Origin: Bin87 sp034423115
Lineage (GTDB): Bacteria > Chloroflexota > Dehalococcoidia > Lucifugimonadales > UBA3495
Direction of reading: 5' to 3'
Assembly (NCBI GenBank): GCA_034423115.1
Contig: DAOUJD010000083.1
Coordinates: 30,705-94,704, forward strand
Length of the DNA: 64,000 nt
Shown here: positions 1-7,666 of the stretch, in pieces
Layout of the letters: every line of letters starts with the position of its first letter
Position numbering within the stretch: the first letter of the stretch is position 1
The notes under the pieces: model-generated
Seen by the model: the letters and a program-made list of their open reading frames with translations, nothing else
What the model was told of the DNA's origin: nothing
The model's database searches: none
Made by a program: the position numbers and the translations under genes

Positions 1-209
1 CGGGTCAGGCGGGTGACCACGTTCTCGGCGTCAGCGATTTCCTGCTCGCTACTGGAGTGGCCGTTGCTGCGCCGACGGCGGAGGAGAGACAGCAGCGTCT
101 CCTGGCGGTCCACCAGTTCGTTGCGCATGGGCGCGATGGCGGCGAATCGCTCCTCGAGCCACGGCACCAGGTCGTTGGCCTCGTCGTAGGTGAACAACCG
201 CTCCATCAT
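1..209 (-). CDS. DUF2203 family protein (N-terminal part, runs off the window)
   Basis: The reading frame starts at ATG 209 (a second ATG follows at 206) and runs off the left edge, leaving 69 codons. The visible residues begin MMERLFTYDEANDLVPWLEE and continue with a charged helical stretch containing RNELVDRQETLL. The FTxxEANxLxPWLE opening is the hallmark of the DUF2203 family, small helical proteins of unknown function. It is divergent from the tRNA methyltransferase gene, with only 20 bp between the two start codons. The assignment rests on the N-terminus only, since the C-terminal part is outside the window. Confidence 0.75.
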   Translation of the reverse strand, partial: MMERLFTYDEANDLVPWLEERFAAIAPMRNELVDRQETLLSLLRRRRSNGHSSSEQEIADAENVVTRLT

Positions 210-214
210 AGCGT

Positions 215-227
215 CTGTATAATACAG
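215..227. promoter_or_regulatory. Palindromic divergent promoter shared by DUF2203 gene and trmI
   Basis: Positions 215-227 read CTGTATAATACAG, with perfect 6-bp arms CTGTAT/ATACAG around one central base. The plus strand carries TATAAT at 218-223, only 6 nt before the trmI ATG at 230. The minus strand carries TATTAT (224-219), 9 nt before the DUF2203 ATG at 209. Initiation about 7 nt after each hexamer would give a leaderless trmI mRNA and a near-leaderless DUF2203 mRNA. Neither start has a Shine-Dalgarno sequence, which agrees. Prediction from sequence only. Confidence 0.6.
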
Positions 228-229
228 CA

Positions 230-1087
230 ATGACCGCAACCCAAGACGCCGGACCCGACCTCGGCGACGATGGCGTTAGCAACAACCGGTTCGTGCCGGG
301 CGAGTTGGCGTTATTCCTCGACCGCAAGGGCCGCGCTTACCTGCAGACGCTGACCGAGGGCGGGGAGTTTCACTGCCACCTGGGGTTTATCCCGCACGCT
401 AACGTGATCGGGGAGCCGGTGGGTGGCTGGTACACCACCAACCGGGGCCACGTGCTGCTGGGCATCCGGCCCACACTGGGCGACTACGTGCGCCTGATGC
501 CGCGGGGGCCGCAGGTGATTTACGCCAAGGACCTGGGGAACATCGTTTCGATGGCCGACATTTTCCCGGGCGCGACGGTGGTGGAGGCCGGCTTGGGCTC
601 GGGGGCACTGACCACAGGATTATTGCGGGCAGTTGGGCCGACGGGACGTGTGGTGTCGTACGAGATCAACGGGGAAGTGGTGGCCAAAGCCACGTCCAAC
701 GTGCATTCGGTCATTCCCGATACGTCGCATTGGTCGGTGAAGGTCGGCGACATCGCCGAGGGGATTGCCGAAGCGGATGTGGACCGGGTGGTGCTGGACC
801 TGCCGGAACCGTGGCGGATCCTGGACGCCGCCGCGGATGCCCTGCACACGGGTGGCATCCTGCTGTGCTTCCTGCCCACCGTGCTGCAGGTGCACGAATT
901 GGTCAACGCGCTGCAGGACGACGGGCGGTATGCGCGGATAGAGACGGCCGAGACGATGCTGCGGGGCTGGAACGTGACGCGCCGCAGCGTGCGGCCGGCG
1001 CACCGGATGGTGGCCCACAGCGGGTTCATCACGACGGCGGTGCGATGCGTGCCGCCGAGCCGGCAGGGCTATGCGCTCAACCCGTGA
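230..1087 (+). CDS. trmI: tRNA (adenine-58-N1)-methyltransferase TrmI
   Basis: A 285-residue TrmI/Trm61-type SAM-dependent methyltransferase that makes m1A58 in the T-loop of tRNA. An N-terminal beta domain (about residues 20-95) is followed by the Rossmann methyltransferase fold. Motif I is VVEAGLGSGALT near residue 117, the acidic end of beta 2 is SYEINGEV near 144, and the DLPEPW motif near 190 corresponds to the DxPxPW that binds the target adenine. The ATG at 230 lies 6 nt after a TATAAT box and has no Shine-Dalgarno sequence. The 3' end overlaps the convergent deacetylase gene by 19 bp. Length and motifs are normal for the family. Confidence 0.9.
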   Translation: MTATQDAGPDLGDDGVSNNRFVPGELALFLDRKGRAYLQTLTEGGEFHCHLGFIPHANVIGEPVGGWYTTNRGHVLLGIRPTLGDYVRLMPRGPQVIYAKDLGNIVSMADIFPGATVVEAGLGSGALTTGLLRAVGPTGRVVSYEINGEVVAKATSNVHSVIPDTSHWSVKVGDIAEGIAEADVDRVVLDLPEPWRILDAAADALHTGGILLCFLPTVLQVHELVNALQDDGRYARIETAETMLRGWNVTRRSVRPAHRMVAHSGFITTAVRCVPPSRQGYALNP

Positions 1088-2196
1088 ACGGGGAACACCG
1101 CGTCCTTGATGGCGGCCACGCTTTCGGCAGCCAGGGCGCGGGCGTCGGCGCGGATGTGGTCTGGTATCTCCGGGATCTCGGTGTCGCGCAAGGTAGTGCG
1201 TCCGAGGCGCTCCGTGGCGACGGTGGGGATGCGGTTGGGCCAGTCTGCGCCGCACATGACTCCGTAGGCCAGGGTCCAGCAGCGCGCCACCGCTCCGATG
1301 TCGTATCCGCCGCCGCCGGTGGCGAGCCACGGGTAGCCGAGACCGCCGAGTCGCGTGACGGCGGCGATGAATCCCCGGCTGGTGACCTGCAGGTGGGTGA
1401 GCGGGTCGGTGTGGTATGAGTCGATGCCAAGCTGGGTGAGCAGGACGTCGGGGGCAAAGGCATTGATCAGCGGCGGGACGATGGACTCGAAGGCGTCGAG
1501 GTAGATCTCGTCGTCGGTGTAGGGATAGAGGGGTAGGTTGACGGCGTAACCGACGCCCTCGCCCGAGCCGACTTCGCCGGCGAATCCGGTGCCGGGGAAC
1601 AGGTAGCGTCCCGATTCGTGGACCGAGATGGTCAGGACACGAGGCTCGTGGTAAAACGCGTCCTGAACGCCGTCGCCGTGGTGGGCGTCGATATCCACGT
1701 AGGCGACGCGCAACCCGCGATTGAGCAGATAGTGGATGGCGACCACCGGGTCGTTGAACACGCAGAAACCGCTGGCGTTGCGGGCGGCGGCATGATGCAG
1801 ACCGCCGCTGATGTTGAACGCCGCCTGCACCTCTCCATCGGCGACCATCCGGGCGGCGTCCAGCGTGGCGCCGGTGCTGAGCATGGCGGCCTCGTACATG
1901 CCCGGGTAGGTGGGATTGTCGCCGCCCTGGGCGAATCCGAACCGCTGGGGTTGGTATCCGGTGAGCCCGAGGCTGAAGGTGCGAACGGCGGCCATGTAGT
2001 CGCGGGAGTGGAACGCGCCGACGGTAGCCTCGTCGGCGAGGGTGGGCGTAACCAGCATCGAGTCATCGCCATCGAACGCGCCGTATGCTTCGAGGAGTTC
2101 GTAGGTGTGGCGCAGGCGGATCGGACGCATGGGATGGTCCTGACGCAGGACGTGCTGGCTCATGGCGTCGTCGTAGATGAAAGCAGCGCGGGGCAT
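1069..2196 (-). CDS. AcuC-like class I histone deacetylase family protein
   Basis: A 375-residue zinc-dependent deacetylase of the arginase/deacetylase fold, closest in layout to acetoin-utilisation protein AcuC. Visible motifs are SGGLHHA (catalytic His pair region), YVDIDAHHGDGVQ (zinc ligands Asp and His), LTISVHESG, the GIDSYHTDPL segment with the third ligand Asp, and GGGGYD (active-site Tyr loop). In bacteria the family deacetylates acetyl-lysine on enzymes such as acetyl-CoA synthetase, or acetylpolyamines. I chose ATG 2196 because GAGG lies about 8 nt upstream; an in-frame TTG at 2208 is also possible. It converges on trmI with a 19-bp overlap and no acetoin gene is nearby, so the substrate is open. 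Confidence 0.88.
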   Translation of the reverse strand: MPRAAFIYDDAMSQHVLRQDHPMRPIRLRHTYELLEAYGAFDGDDSMLVTPTLADEATVGAFHSRDYMAAVRTFSLGLTGYQPQRFGFAQGGDNPTYPGMYEAAMLSTGATLDAARMVADGEVQAAFNISGGLHHAAARNASGFCVFNDPVVAIHYLLNRGLRVAYVDIDAHHGDGVQDAFYHEPRVLTISVHESGRYLFPGTGFAGEVGSGEGVGYAVNLPLYPYTDDEIYLDAFESIVPPLINAFAPDVLLTQLGIDSYHTDPLTHLQVTSRGFIAAVTRLGGLGYPWLATGGGGYDIGAVARCWTLAYGVMCGADWPNRIPTVATERLGRTTLRDTEIPEIPDHIRADARALAAESVAAIKDAVFPVHGLSA

Positions 2197-2255
2197 GATG
2201 TTCCTCAATTGGTCTGCATTTGAATTAGAGTAGCACGAATCAGGCTAAACCCAGC

Positions 2256-2264
2256 TGCTATGTT
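2256..2264 (+). promoter_or_regulatory. Extended -10 promoter element upstream of small membrane protein operon
   Basis: TGCTATGTT has the TGnTAnnnT layout of an extended -10 element. It sits 45 bp before the start of the membrane-protein/mobA group and matches the element at 55862 exactly. No clear -35 box is visible. Confidence 0.4.
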
Positions 2265-2308
2265 AGACTGACGGCAGAAAAGACAATGACCCGGGGGAGA
2301 TGATAGAC

Positions 2309-2611
2309 ATGGCAAGTGAAATGCCTCAAGAAATAACTTCTGCCGACTCCCCGGGCGAGACGAAGCATTCAGTTTGGCGGACAGAGTGGCAGTGGGTAGC
2401 CCTAGCGTGGCTGGGCGGGATTTTTATCGGTGGCTTTGTGCTGACCTCGGCCTTCACGTCGCAATACGATACGCGAGTATTCGTGCTGGCGGCCGGCGGC
2501 GGCATATTCCTGGCAGTCGCTCCGGGACTGTGCGCTACGCTGCAAACTTGGCAAGGGCATCGCATAAGCGAGGGCAAGGGATCGATATGGCCCTGGGATA
2601 GAGGGCGCTGA
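2309..2611 (+). CDS. Small two-helix membrane protein, unknown function
   Basis: A 100-residue protein of no recognised family. A polar N-terminus of about 25 residues is followed by two hydrophobic segments, WVALAWLGGIFIGGFVL and VFVLAAGGGIFLAVAPGL, joined by a short polar loop, and a basic tail ending in KGSIWPWDRGR. I chose ATG 2309 because GGGGGAG (2293-2299) lies 9 nt upstream; an ATG at 2300 directly abuts that Shine-Dalgarno sequence and is less likely. It is first in a tight plus-strand group: the next gene starts 5 bp after its stop, and mobA overlaps that one. Composition is somewhat less GC-rich than the neighbours. Confidence 0.6.
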   Translation: MASEMPQEITSADSPGETKHSVWRTEWQWVALAWLGGIFIGGFVLTSAFTSQYDTRVFVLAAGGGIFLAVAPGLCATLQTWQGHRISEGKGSIWPWDRGR

Positions 2612-2616
2612 TTGAC

Positions 2617-2982
2617 ATGCCTGCTCAGGATTGTGAACGCCACTGGAATACTATTGCCCTAGGCATCGTCACCGTGGCGACGGCGGCCATTGGCGGCGCG
2701 CTTTTTGTCATCGAGCGCGCAGTGGCCCCGACATCTCCGGAAGCGACGTTGGCAATGTATTGCTTGGCATTGATCGCCATATTTGCATATATCTATGTGC
2801 TAATCCTCGGTAGGCGCGTCATATTTTCGACCTCAGTGCAACTTCACGACCAAAAAACATCCAAGCGGAGATTAGCCCATCTGTTATATGGCTGGTTTTT
2901 TATAGAACTGTTTGCTTTGGCGGGACCACTGATTGGTCAAGTGTTCTTCGGCTTGCTGGAATCGCTGGCAAGCGTATCGTGA
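2617..2982 (+). CDS. Small three-helix membrane protein, unknown function
   Basis: A 121-residue integral membrane protein of no recognised family. Three hydrophobic stretches are visible: IALGIVTVATAAIGGALFVIE, LAMYCLALIAIFAYIYVLI, and LYGWFFIELFALAGPLIGQV, with a basic loop RRVIF...KTSKRRL between the second and third. It starts 5 bp after the preceding small membrane protein and its TGA overlaps the GTG start of mobA, so the three genes are probably one transcript. Co-transcription with mobA does not by itself show a role in molybdenum cofactor metabolism. Codon use is more AT-rich than in mobA, which could mean a different origin. Confidence 0.6.
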   Translation: MPAQDCERHWNTIALGIVTVATAAIGGALFVIERAVAPTSPEATLAMYCLALIAIFAYIYVLILGRRVIFSTSVQLHDQKTSKRRLAHLLYGWFFIELFALAGPLIGQVFFGLLESLASVS

Positions 2983-3644
2983 CAGTCGAAATGGAAATCA
3001 CCTCCATCATCCTAGCCGGCGGCATCAGCCGCCGCTTGGGGCGCGACAAGGCGACCGAGCCGTTCGGCGGCGAAACCCTGCTGAGACGGGTGGTCAGAAG
3101 GGCGAGCGAGGCGGTTGGCTCGGATGACTTGGTGATCGTCGTGGCCGACGAGGGTCAGGCAGAGAGAACGCCGGCGGAGGTGCCGCATCGGGTGGTGGTT
3201 GACGCGCTGCCCGGGATGGGAGCGCTGGGAGGAACCTATACAGGACTTGAAACGGCGTGGAACGAGTGGGCCTTAGTGGTGGCGTGCGACCTGCCGTTCC
3301 TCTCACCGCCGTTAATCGCCTACATGGCTGGATTACGCGACCGTGTCGATGCGGTGGTGCCGGTAATCGGCGGGCGGCCCGAACCCACCCACGCGTTGTA
3401 CTCACGGCGGTGCATTCCGGCGATCACCGAACGGCTGGAGGCGGGCGAACTGAAAGCCTCGGGGTTCCTGGACTCGGTGAGCGTGCGGTATGTCGCCGAG
3501 GATGAGGCGCGCCGATTCGACCCGGAGTTGCTGAGCTTTTTCAACGTCAACCGTCCCGAGGACTTGACGCGGGCGTTGGAGATAGCTGCGAGCGAGCAGG
3601 ATCAGAGAGGGTGCTTGGCTGGAACGCCGACCCGGCGCGGGTAG
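2979..3644 (+). CDS. mobA: Molybdenum cofactor guanylyltransferase (MobA)
   Basis: A 221-residue nucleotidyltransferase of the MobA family, which attaches GMP to molybdopterin to form the guanine dinucleotide cofactor of many oxidoreductases. The GTP-binding N-terminus IILAGGISRRLGRDKATEPFG is clear, followed by GMGALGGTYTGL and VVACDLPFLSPPLI, whose Asp binds the metal. The GTG at 2979 overlaps the preceding stop (GTGA), suggesting translational coupling; the internal ATG 2991 is an alternative just before the conserved motif. The last 43 bp overlap the convergent rsmG. No molybdoenzyme gene lies in the window, so its clients are elsewhere. Confidence 0.88.
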   Translation: MTVEMEITSIILAGGISRRLGRDKATEPFGGETLLRRVVRRASEAVGSDDLVIVVADEGQAERTPAEVPHRVVVDALPGMGALGGTYTGLETAWNEWALVVACDLPFLSPPLIAYMAGLRDRVDAVVPVIGGRPEPTHALYSRRCIPAITERLEAGELKASGFLDSVSVRYVAEDEARRFDPELLSFFNVNRPEDLTRALEIAASEQDQRGCLAGTPTRRG

Positions 3645-4357
3645 CGGCCGGGCGTGCGCCGGACCTTTTCCACCGAAACGATCCAGCGGTCGGGCGGCAG
3701 GGGCGGCGACAGCGCGTTGACGGAGTGCGTGCCGGCGATTTTGCCGCCCAGTTCGTTGAGCGCGTTGACCGAAAGTTTTGCCTGGACCGGACCGTCGCTG
3801 CCCTTCCAGGCAAGCAGGTATCCGTGGCCCTTACACAGGGGCAGCGCGTACTCGATCAAAGTGGGCAGCGATGCGACGCCCCGGGCCAACGCGACGTCAA
3901 ATTGGCCGCGGTACCCCTCGATGCGGCCCAGGTCTTCGGCGCGGATGGTCAGTACCTCCACATCGTGCAACCCGAGTTCACCAACCAACTCGCTCAGGAA
4001 CGCCGTCTTCTTGCCCGTGGATTCAGCGAGGGTCAGCCGAATGCCTGGAAACGCGATCTTGAGGGGGAGGCCGGGGAAGCCCGCTCCGGCGCCGATATCG
4101 ACGACGCGGGTACGGTCGGGCCACTGAGGAATGGCCAGCACGGCGGTGAGGGAATCGAGGTAGTGCCGGACCTGTACCTGCTCCGGGTCGGTGATGGCGG
4201 TGAGGTTGGCGCGGCGGTTGCCGGCCTGGAGCAGTTCGGTGTATCTGGCGAACTGGGCGAGTTGGTGCGGCGTCAGGGTCAGGCCGAGTTGTGGCGCGCG
4301 CTCGGCGAGGATTGCCGTGCGGGTTTCTGCTGACGCCTGTGTCGCCTCAACGGTCAT
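3602..4357 (-). CDS. rsmG: 16S rRNA (guanine-527-N7)-methyltransferase RsmG (GidB)
   Basis: A 251-residue SAM-dependent methyltransferase for m7G527 of 16S rRNA, the 530-loop position whose loss gives low-level streptomycin resistance. The N-terminal NRRANLTAITDPEQV segment, HYLDSL, motif I VVDIGAGAGFPGLPL and LARGVASLPTLIEYA are all diagnostic. Its ATG overlaps the enolase stop codon (ATGA), so the two genes are probably co-transcribed and translationally coupled. The C-terminal tail VRRTPGRYPRRVGVPAKHPL matches the usual basic RsmG ending. The 3' 43 bp overlap mobA on the other strand. Unlike in many bacteria it does not sit next to gidA (mnmG) or parAB here. Confidence 0.93.
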   Translation of the reverse strand: MTVEATQASAETRTAILAERAPQLGLTLTPHQLAQFARYTELLQAGNRRANLTAITDPEQVQVRHYLDSLTAVLAIPQWPDRTRVVDIGAGAGFPGLPLKIAFPGIRLTLAESTGKKTAFLSELVGELGLHDVEVLTIRAEDLGRIEGYRGQFDVALARGVASLPTLIEYALPLCKGHGYLLAWKGSDGPVQAKLSVNALNELGGKIAGTHSVNALSPPLPPDRWIVSVEKVRRTPGRYPRRVGVPAKHPL

Positions 4358-5667
4358 GAGGACAGGAATCGGGCGAACACGTCGCGGCCGGGATATTGCG
4401 CTCGGTCACCGAGTTCCTCCTCGATGCGGAGGAGGCGGTTGTACTTGGCGAGGCGCTCGGAACGGGTGATGGAGCCGATCTTGATCTGACCGGCGTCAGT
4501 GGCAACGGCCAGGTCGGCGATGGTGGTGTCCTCGGTCTCGCCGGAACGGGCGGAGATCACGGGCAGGTAGCCACGCTCCTGGGCCAGTCGGACGGTTTCC
4601 AGGGTCTCGGTGAGGGTGCCAATCTGGTTGAGCTTGATCAGTACCGCGTTGGCGATGCCCGCGTCCGCGCCACGGGCCAGGCGCTCCGGGTTGGTGGTGA
4701 ACAGGTCGTCGCCGATGAGTTGGGTAGTAGCGCCCATCTGCTGCGTGAGGTATTCCCACCCACCCCAGTCGTCCTCGGATAGGCCGTCTTCGATGGAGAT
4801 GATGGGATAAGTTACGCACCACTGGGCGAGCAGATCGGCCAATTCGGTGGTGGTGAACCACCGACCCTCGGCGCGGAGCAGGTAGTTTCCATCGCCCCCG
4901 ACAAACTCGGTGGCGGCAACGTCCATGCCGATTGCGATGTCGCCATCGCGAGCGCAGCGATAGCCGGCCAGGCGAGTGGCATCGTAGAGGATTCCCAAGG
5001 CGTCCTCATGGCAGGGCAGCGGCGGGCCGTACCCGCCCTCGTCGGCGACACCGTAGGCGTAGGGGCCCATCTGGGAGAGGACGCGACCCACCGCGCGGTA
5101 CACGTCCACGACCATGCGCAGTGAGTCGCTATAGGTCTCCGCGCCGATGGGTATGGCGAGAAAGTCCTGCATATCGAGGCCGGCTGCTGCGTGTCGCCCG
5201 CCGCTGATGATGTTGACCATCGGGACTGGCATGGTGGCGGCGTCGGGACCGCCGAGGTAGCGGTACAGTGGTTGGTCGGTGGCTGCTGCCGCGGCGTGGG
5301 CGGCGGCCAGCGACACGCCGAGGATGGCGTTTGCGCCCAGGCGAGATTTGTTGGACGTGCCGTCGAGTTCGCGCAGGAACTCATCCAGCGCCGGCTGATC
5401 CGTGGCGTCCATTGAGCCGCAGACGGACGGCGCGATGATGGTGTTGACGGCGGCGACGGCGCGCAGGACACCTTGGCCCTCGTAGCGAGCGGGGTCGCCG
5501 TCGCGGAGTTCGATGGCCTCGTGGCGTCCGGTGGAGGCGCCGGATGGAACGATGGCCCTGCCCATCGCGCCGCCGCCAAGGTGCATATCCACCTCGACGG
5601 TGGGGTTGCCGCGAGAGTCGAGTACCTCGCGGGCGCGGACGGCGGTTATGGTGGTGGAGTCCGGCAT
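4354..5667 (-). CDS. eno: Enolase with altered phosphate-binding loop
   Basis: A 437-residue enolase (phosphopyruvate hydratase), converting 2-phosphoglycerate to phosphoenolpyruvate. The N-terminal REVLDSRGNPTVEV, the SGASTG loop, the DEGG general-acid Glu, IEDGLSEDDW and IGDDLFTTN metal ligands, the LIKLNQIGTLTET catalytic Lys and GQIK Lys are all kept. Two usual signatures differ: the NIINGG turn is NIISGG, and the invariant HRSGETED is ARSGETED, so the phosphate-contacting His is Ala (codon GCC). The loop after DEGG also diverges, YGPPLPCHED instead of FAPNxxxNEEA. Length and the rest argue for a true enolase lineage. It precedes rsmG with a 4-bp overlap and follows a coiled-coil gene by 12 bp. 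Confidence 0.9.
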   Translation of the reverse strand: MPDSTTITAVRAREVLDSRGNPTVEVDMHLGGGAMGRAIVPSGASTGRHEAIELRDGDPARYEGQGVLRAVAAVNTIIAPSVCGSMDATDQPALDEFLRELDGTSNKSRLGANAILGVSLAAAHAAAAATDQPLYRYLGGPDAATMPVPMVNIISGGRHAAAGLDMQDFLAIPIGAETYSDSLRMVVDVYRAVGRVLSQMGPYAYGVADEGGYGPPLPCHEDALGILYDATRLAGYRCARDGDIAIGMDVAATEFVGGDGNYLLRAEGRWFTTTELADLLAQWCVTYPIISIEDGLSEDDWGGWEYLTQQMGATTQLIGDDLFTTNPERLARGADAGIANAVLIKLNQIGTLTETLETVRLAQERGYLPVISARSGETEDTTIADLAVATDAGQIKIGSITRSERLAKYNRLLRIEEELGDRAQYPGRDVFARFLSS

Positions 5668-5679
5668 TGCTCTGGTTGC

Positions 5680-6312
5680 CTAACCGCCGGGCGGGGATGG
5701 CACGGTGAATACGGTGCGCCCGTCGGTATCGTGGGTGTGGTTCGCTAGGGCGGCAATCATCCGGTTGCTCTGCTGGACTTCGACGTGGATAGAGCTGATG
5801 GCTTCGAACAGTCTATCGAACCCGGCGTTCATTTCGGTTCGCAGTTCACGGTTGTCTTGCTTGGCCTCGGCCCGTAACTCCTGCATTTCCTGTCGGAGTT
5901 CAATCCGCACTTGCTGGATGTCCTGTTTGGCTTCTGCCCGCGCTTCCCTGATTTCTTCTCGCACTTGCTGAATGTCTTGCTTGGATTCGGCGCGGGCTTC
6001 CCTGACTTCTTCTCGCACTTGCTGAATGTCATGCTTGACTTCGGCCCGCAGATGCTCAACATCCAGCTTGACTTGCGTACGCAGATGCTCATTGTCCTGC
6101 CGCGCCTCGGCGCGGGTCTCCCCGATTTCGGTACGAACCGCCCCGACGACTTCGTTCCGTACCTCGGTGACCGCGGCACTCAGGCCCTCAACCTGGGCGG
6201 TGCTCCTGCCCAGGGCGTAGCTGCCTCTGAGCAGCAGCACAATGATGGTGACGCCCACGCCGACGGTGGCAATCCCCGTGCCAACGACTGTGGCAAAGAC
6301 TGGAACTTCCAT
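5680..6312 (-). CDS. Membrane-anchored coiled-coil protein with 18-residue repeats
   Basis: A 210-residue protein with one N-terminal membrane segment (about residues 5-30, VVGTGIATVGVGVTIIVLLL) followed by a long, highly charged helix (about 45-180) and a short tail. The helix contains repeats of 18 residues such as QDIQQVREEIREARAEAK, with strong alternation of Glu, Arg, Lys and Gln, as in coiled coils or single alpha-helices. The repeats are also nearly identical at DNA level. No enzymatic domain is visible; a scaffold or spacer role at the membrane is inference. It is 12 bp upstream of eno on the same strand and may be co-transcribed. The gene at 11662 has the same membrane-plus-coil design. 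Confidence 0.7.
   Translation of the reverse strand: MEVPVFATVVGTGIATVGVGVTIIVLLLRGSYALGRSTAQVEGLSAAVTEVRNEVVGAVRTEIGETRAEARQDNEHLRTQVKLDVEHLRAEVKHDIQQVREEVREARAESKQDIQQVREEIREARAEAKQDIQQVRIELRQEMQELRAEAKQDNRELRTEMNAGFDRLFEAISSIHVEVQQSNRMIAALANHTHDTDGRTVFTVPSPPGG
5944..6051. repeat. Tandem 54-bp repeat inside the coiled-coil gene
   Basis: Two adjacent 54-bp units (5944-5997 and 5998-6051), each encoding 18 residues, differ at only a few positions. A more diverged third unit lies at about 5890-5943. The spacing is in frame, so copy-number change would lengthen the helix by whole units. Confidence 0.7.
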
Positions 6313-6360
6313 AGGCGACTCATTGACCCGGCGACTGCGCCTGAAACCCTATAAAGGGTA

Positions 6361-7065
6361 TCAGCCGTGGCCTTCGGAGACGATGTCGTTGAAGGTTACG
6401 CGGAGCATCGGGGCGTCGGTCTCGTTCTTCCACTGGTGATGCTCGCCCGGGGGAACCAGGACGGCGTCGCCGGCAGTTACGGTGTACTCCGTGCCGGAGA
6501 TGACTATGGTGCCGCTGCCCTCGAGGATGAATACGGTGTGGTCCCAGGCGTGGTTGTGGCCGCCGGTTTCGGGGTGGCTGACCGCGCCGGGCTGCATGTA
6601 GCCGTTGTAGAGCATCAGGTAGTTGGGGCAGCCGTCGCGCCCGCCGAGCATGGTGTGCCCGGTCTCGTCGTTGAGGTCGGCGTGGTTGCGGATGACCGGC
6701 GGAGTGCCGGCGCCCGGCTCGGAACCGCCGGGGCGGGCGTTGCCGCTGGAGGCGGCCAAGGGGTTGATCTCGATGCGGCGGATGTCGCTGTCGCCGTCGT
6801 TGCGGGTGACGTGGTCAACCATGGGCGGGATGAACATGGCGTCGCCGGCCTTGACCGGATACTCCTTGCCGTCGGCGACCAGGGTGCCGCTGCCCTCGAT
6901 TATATACACCTCGTGCTCCCACTCGTGGATGTGGTGAGAGCTGGTGCCGCCCGGCTCGATTACCGAGTAAGCCAGGGTTACGAGATTGGGGTTGTCGTCG
7001 ATGCTGATGAGGCGGGCGACCGCGCCTTCGGGATAGTCCTTGATGTTGTGGATGATGGGTTCCAT
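6361..7065 (-). CDS. Double-cupin (bicupin) protein
   Basis: A 234-residue protein of two cupin barrels. The first (about 25-100) has SSHHIHEWEHEVYIIEGSG and a second motif PVKAGDAMFIPPMVDH; the second (about 130-225) has HNHAWDHTVFILEGSG and TVTAGDAVLVPPGEHH. The His/Glu metal-binding pattern of cupin motif 1 (HxH...E) is kept in the first domain; the second has HNH but Asp-His-Thr in place of the usual Glu region. Bicupins include oxalate decarboxylase, dioxygenases and isomerases, and the substrate cannot be told from sequence. AAGGAGA sits just before the ATG at 7065. The thioesterase gene lies 65 bp upstream on the same strand. Confidence 0.8.
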   Translation of the reverse strand: MEPIIHNIKDYPEGAVARLISIDDNPNLVTLAYSVIEPGGTSSHHIHEWEHEVYIIEGSGTLVADGKEYPVKAGDAMFIPPMVDHVTRNDGDSDIRRIEINPLAASSGNARPGGSEPGAGTPPVIRNHADLNDETGHTMLGGRDGCPNYLMLYNGYMQPGAVSHPETGGHNHAWDHTVFILEGSGTIVISGTEYTVTAGDAVLVPPGEHHQWKNETDAPMLRVTFNDIVSEGHG

Positions 7066-7130
7066 GGTCGTTCTCCTTTGTCGCGTCGGGATGTGGGAAC
7101 GGTTGGTTACAATTCGTGGCGGTGGTCCGC

Positions 7131-7535
7131 CTAAGGCTCATCTCCGCCGCCGCGGTTGGTGGCGTCGGGTGGCAGTGTGATGATGGCGCGGCGGTGGGTG
7201 CCGACGCCGATAGTGCGGTCGCCGTCCAGGACCTCAACCTTGAAGTAGAGCCAGCGGCCATCGACCTTCTCGAGTTCGGCGTTGGCGACGACGGTTACGC
7301 CCATGTCGGCGGTGGCCACGTGTCGAACGTTGACCTCAAAGCCGACGGTGGACTGCTCGGGCGGGAGGTAGTCAAGAACGGCGCGCTGCGACGCCTGCTC
7401 CATGGCGCGGATCATGGACGGAGTGCTTAGCTTGCCGGTATGGGGCGCGGTGTTGTGCTCGTCCACCAGCTCCTCGCAGTGTCCCGTAAGTCCGGGCAGC
7501 AGGGTGGGCGGGGCAACATTGGATTGTTGGTTCAT
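7131..7535 (-). CDS. FlK-like hotdog-fold thioesterase
   Basis: A protein of 134 residues (from ATG 7535) resembling fluoroacetyl-CoA thioesterase FlK and related hotdog acyl-CoA thioesterases. The three FlK catalytic residues align by spacing: Thr in LSTPSMIRAME, Glu 8 residues later (AMEQAS), and His 26 residues after that (VRHVATA), as for Thr42/Glu50/His76 in FlK. The C-terminal GVGTHRRAII matches the family ending. Fluorinated substrate is not implied; most homologues hydrolyse unknown acyl-CoAs. In-frame ATGs at 7589/7586 would add 17-18 residues without a Shine-Dalgarno sequence, so the internal ATG is preferred. It lies upstream of the bicupin gene. Confidence 0.72.
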   Translation of the reverse strand: MNQQSNVAPPTLLPGLTGHCEELVDEHNTAPHTGKLSTPSMIRAMEQASQRAVLDYLPPEQSTVGFEVNVRHVATADMGVTVVANAELEKVDGRWLYFKVEVLDGDRTIGVGTHRRAIITLPPDATNRGGGDEP

Positions 7536-7657
7536 GTGGTTCGATGGGTCCTCGGGCTGGTTTAGGTGCGCTGTACGCGCGGTCATCATAACAGCGCGGG
7601 CGGGGGAGGTGCCAGTTGGGAATCAGGGGAGTTGGTGGCGAATGGGGGGTTGCACGG

Positions 7658-7666
7658 TGATATGAT
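7658..7666 (+). promoter_or_regulatory. Possible extended -10 element upstream of TPR gene
   Basis: TGATATGAT fits the TGnTAnnnT pattern found at other promoters in this window. It is about 140 bp before the TPR gene start. The intervening 7667-7806 stretch shows no gene. Confidence 0.3.
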
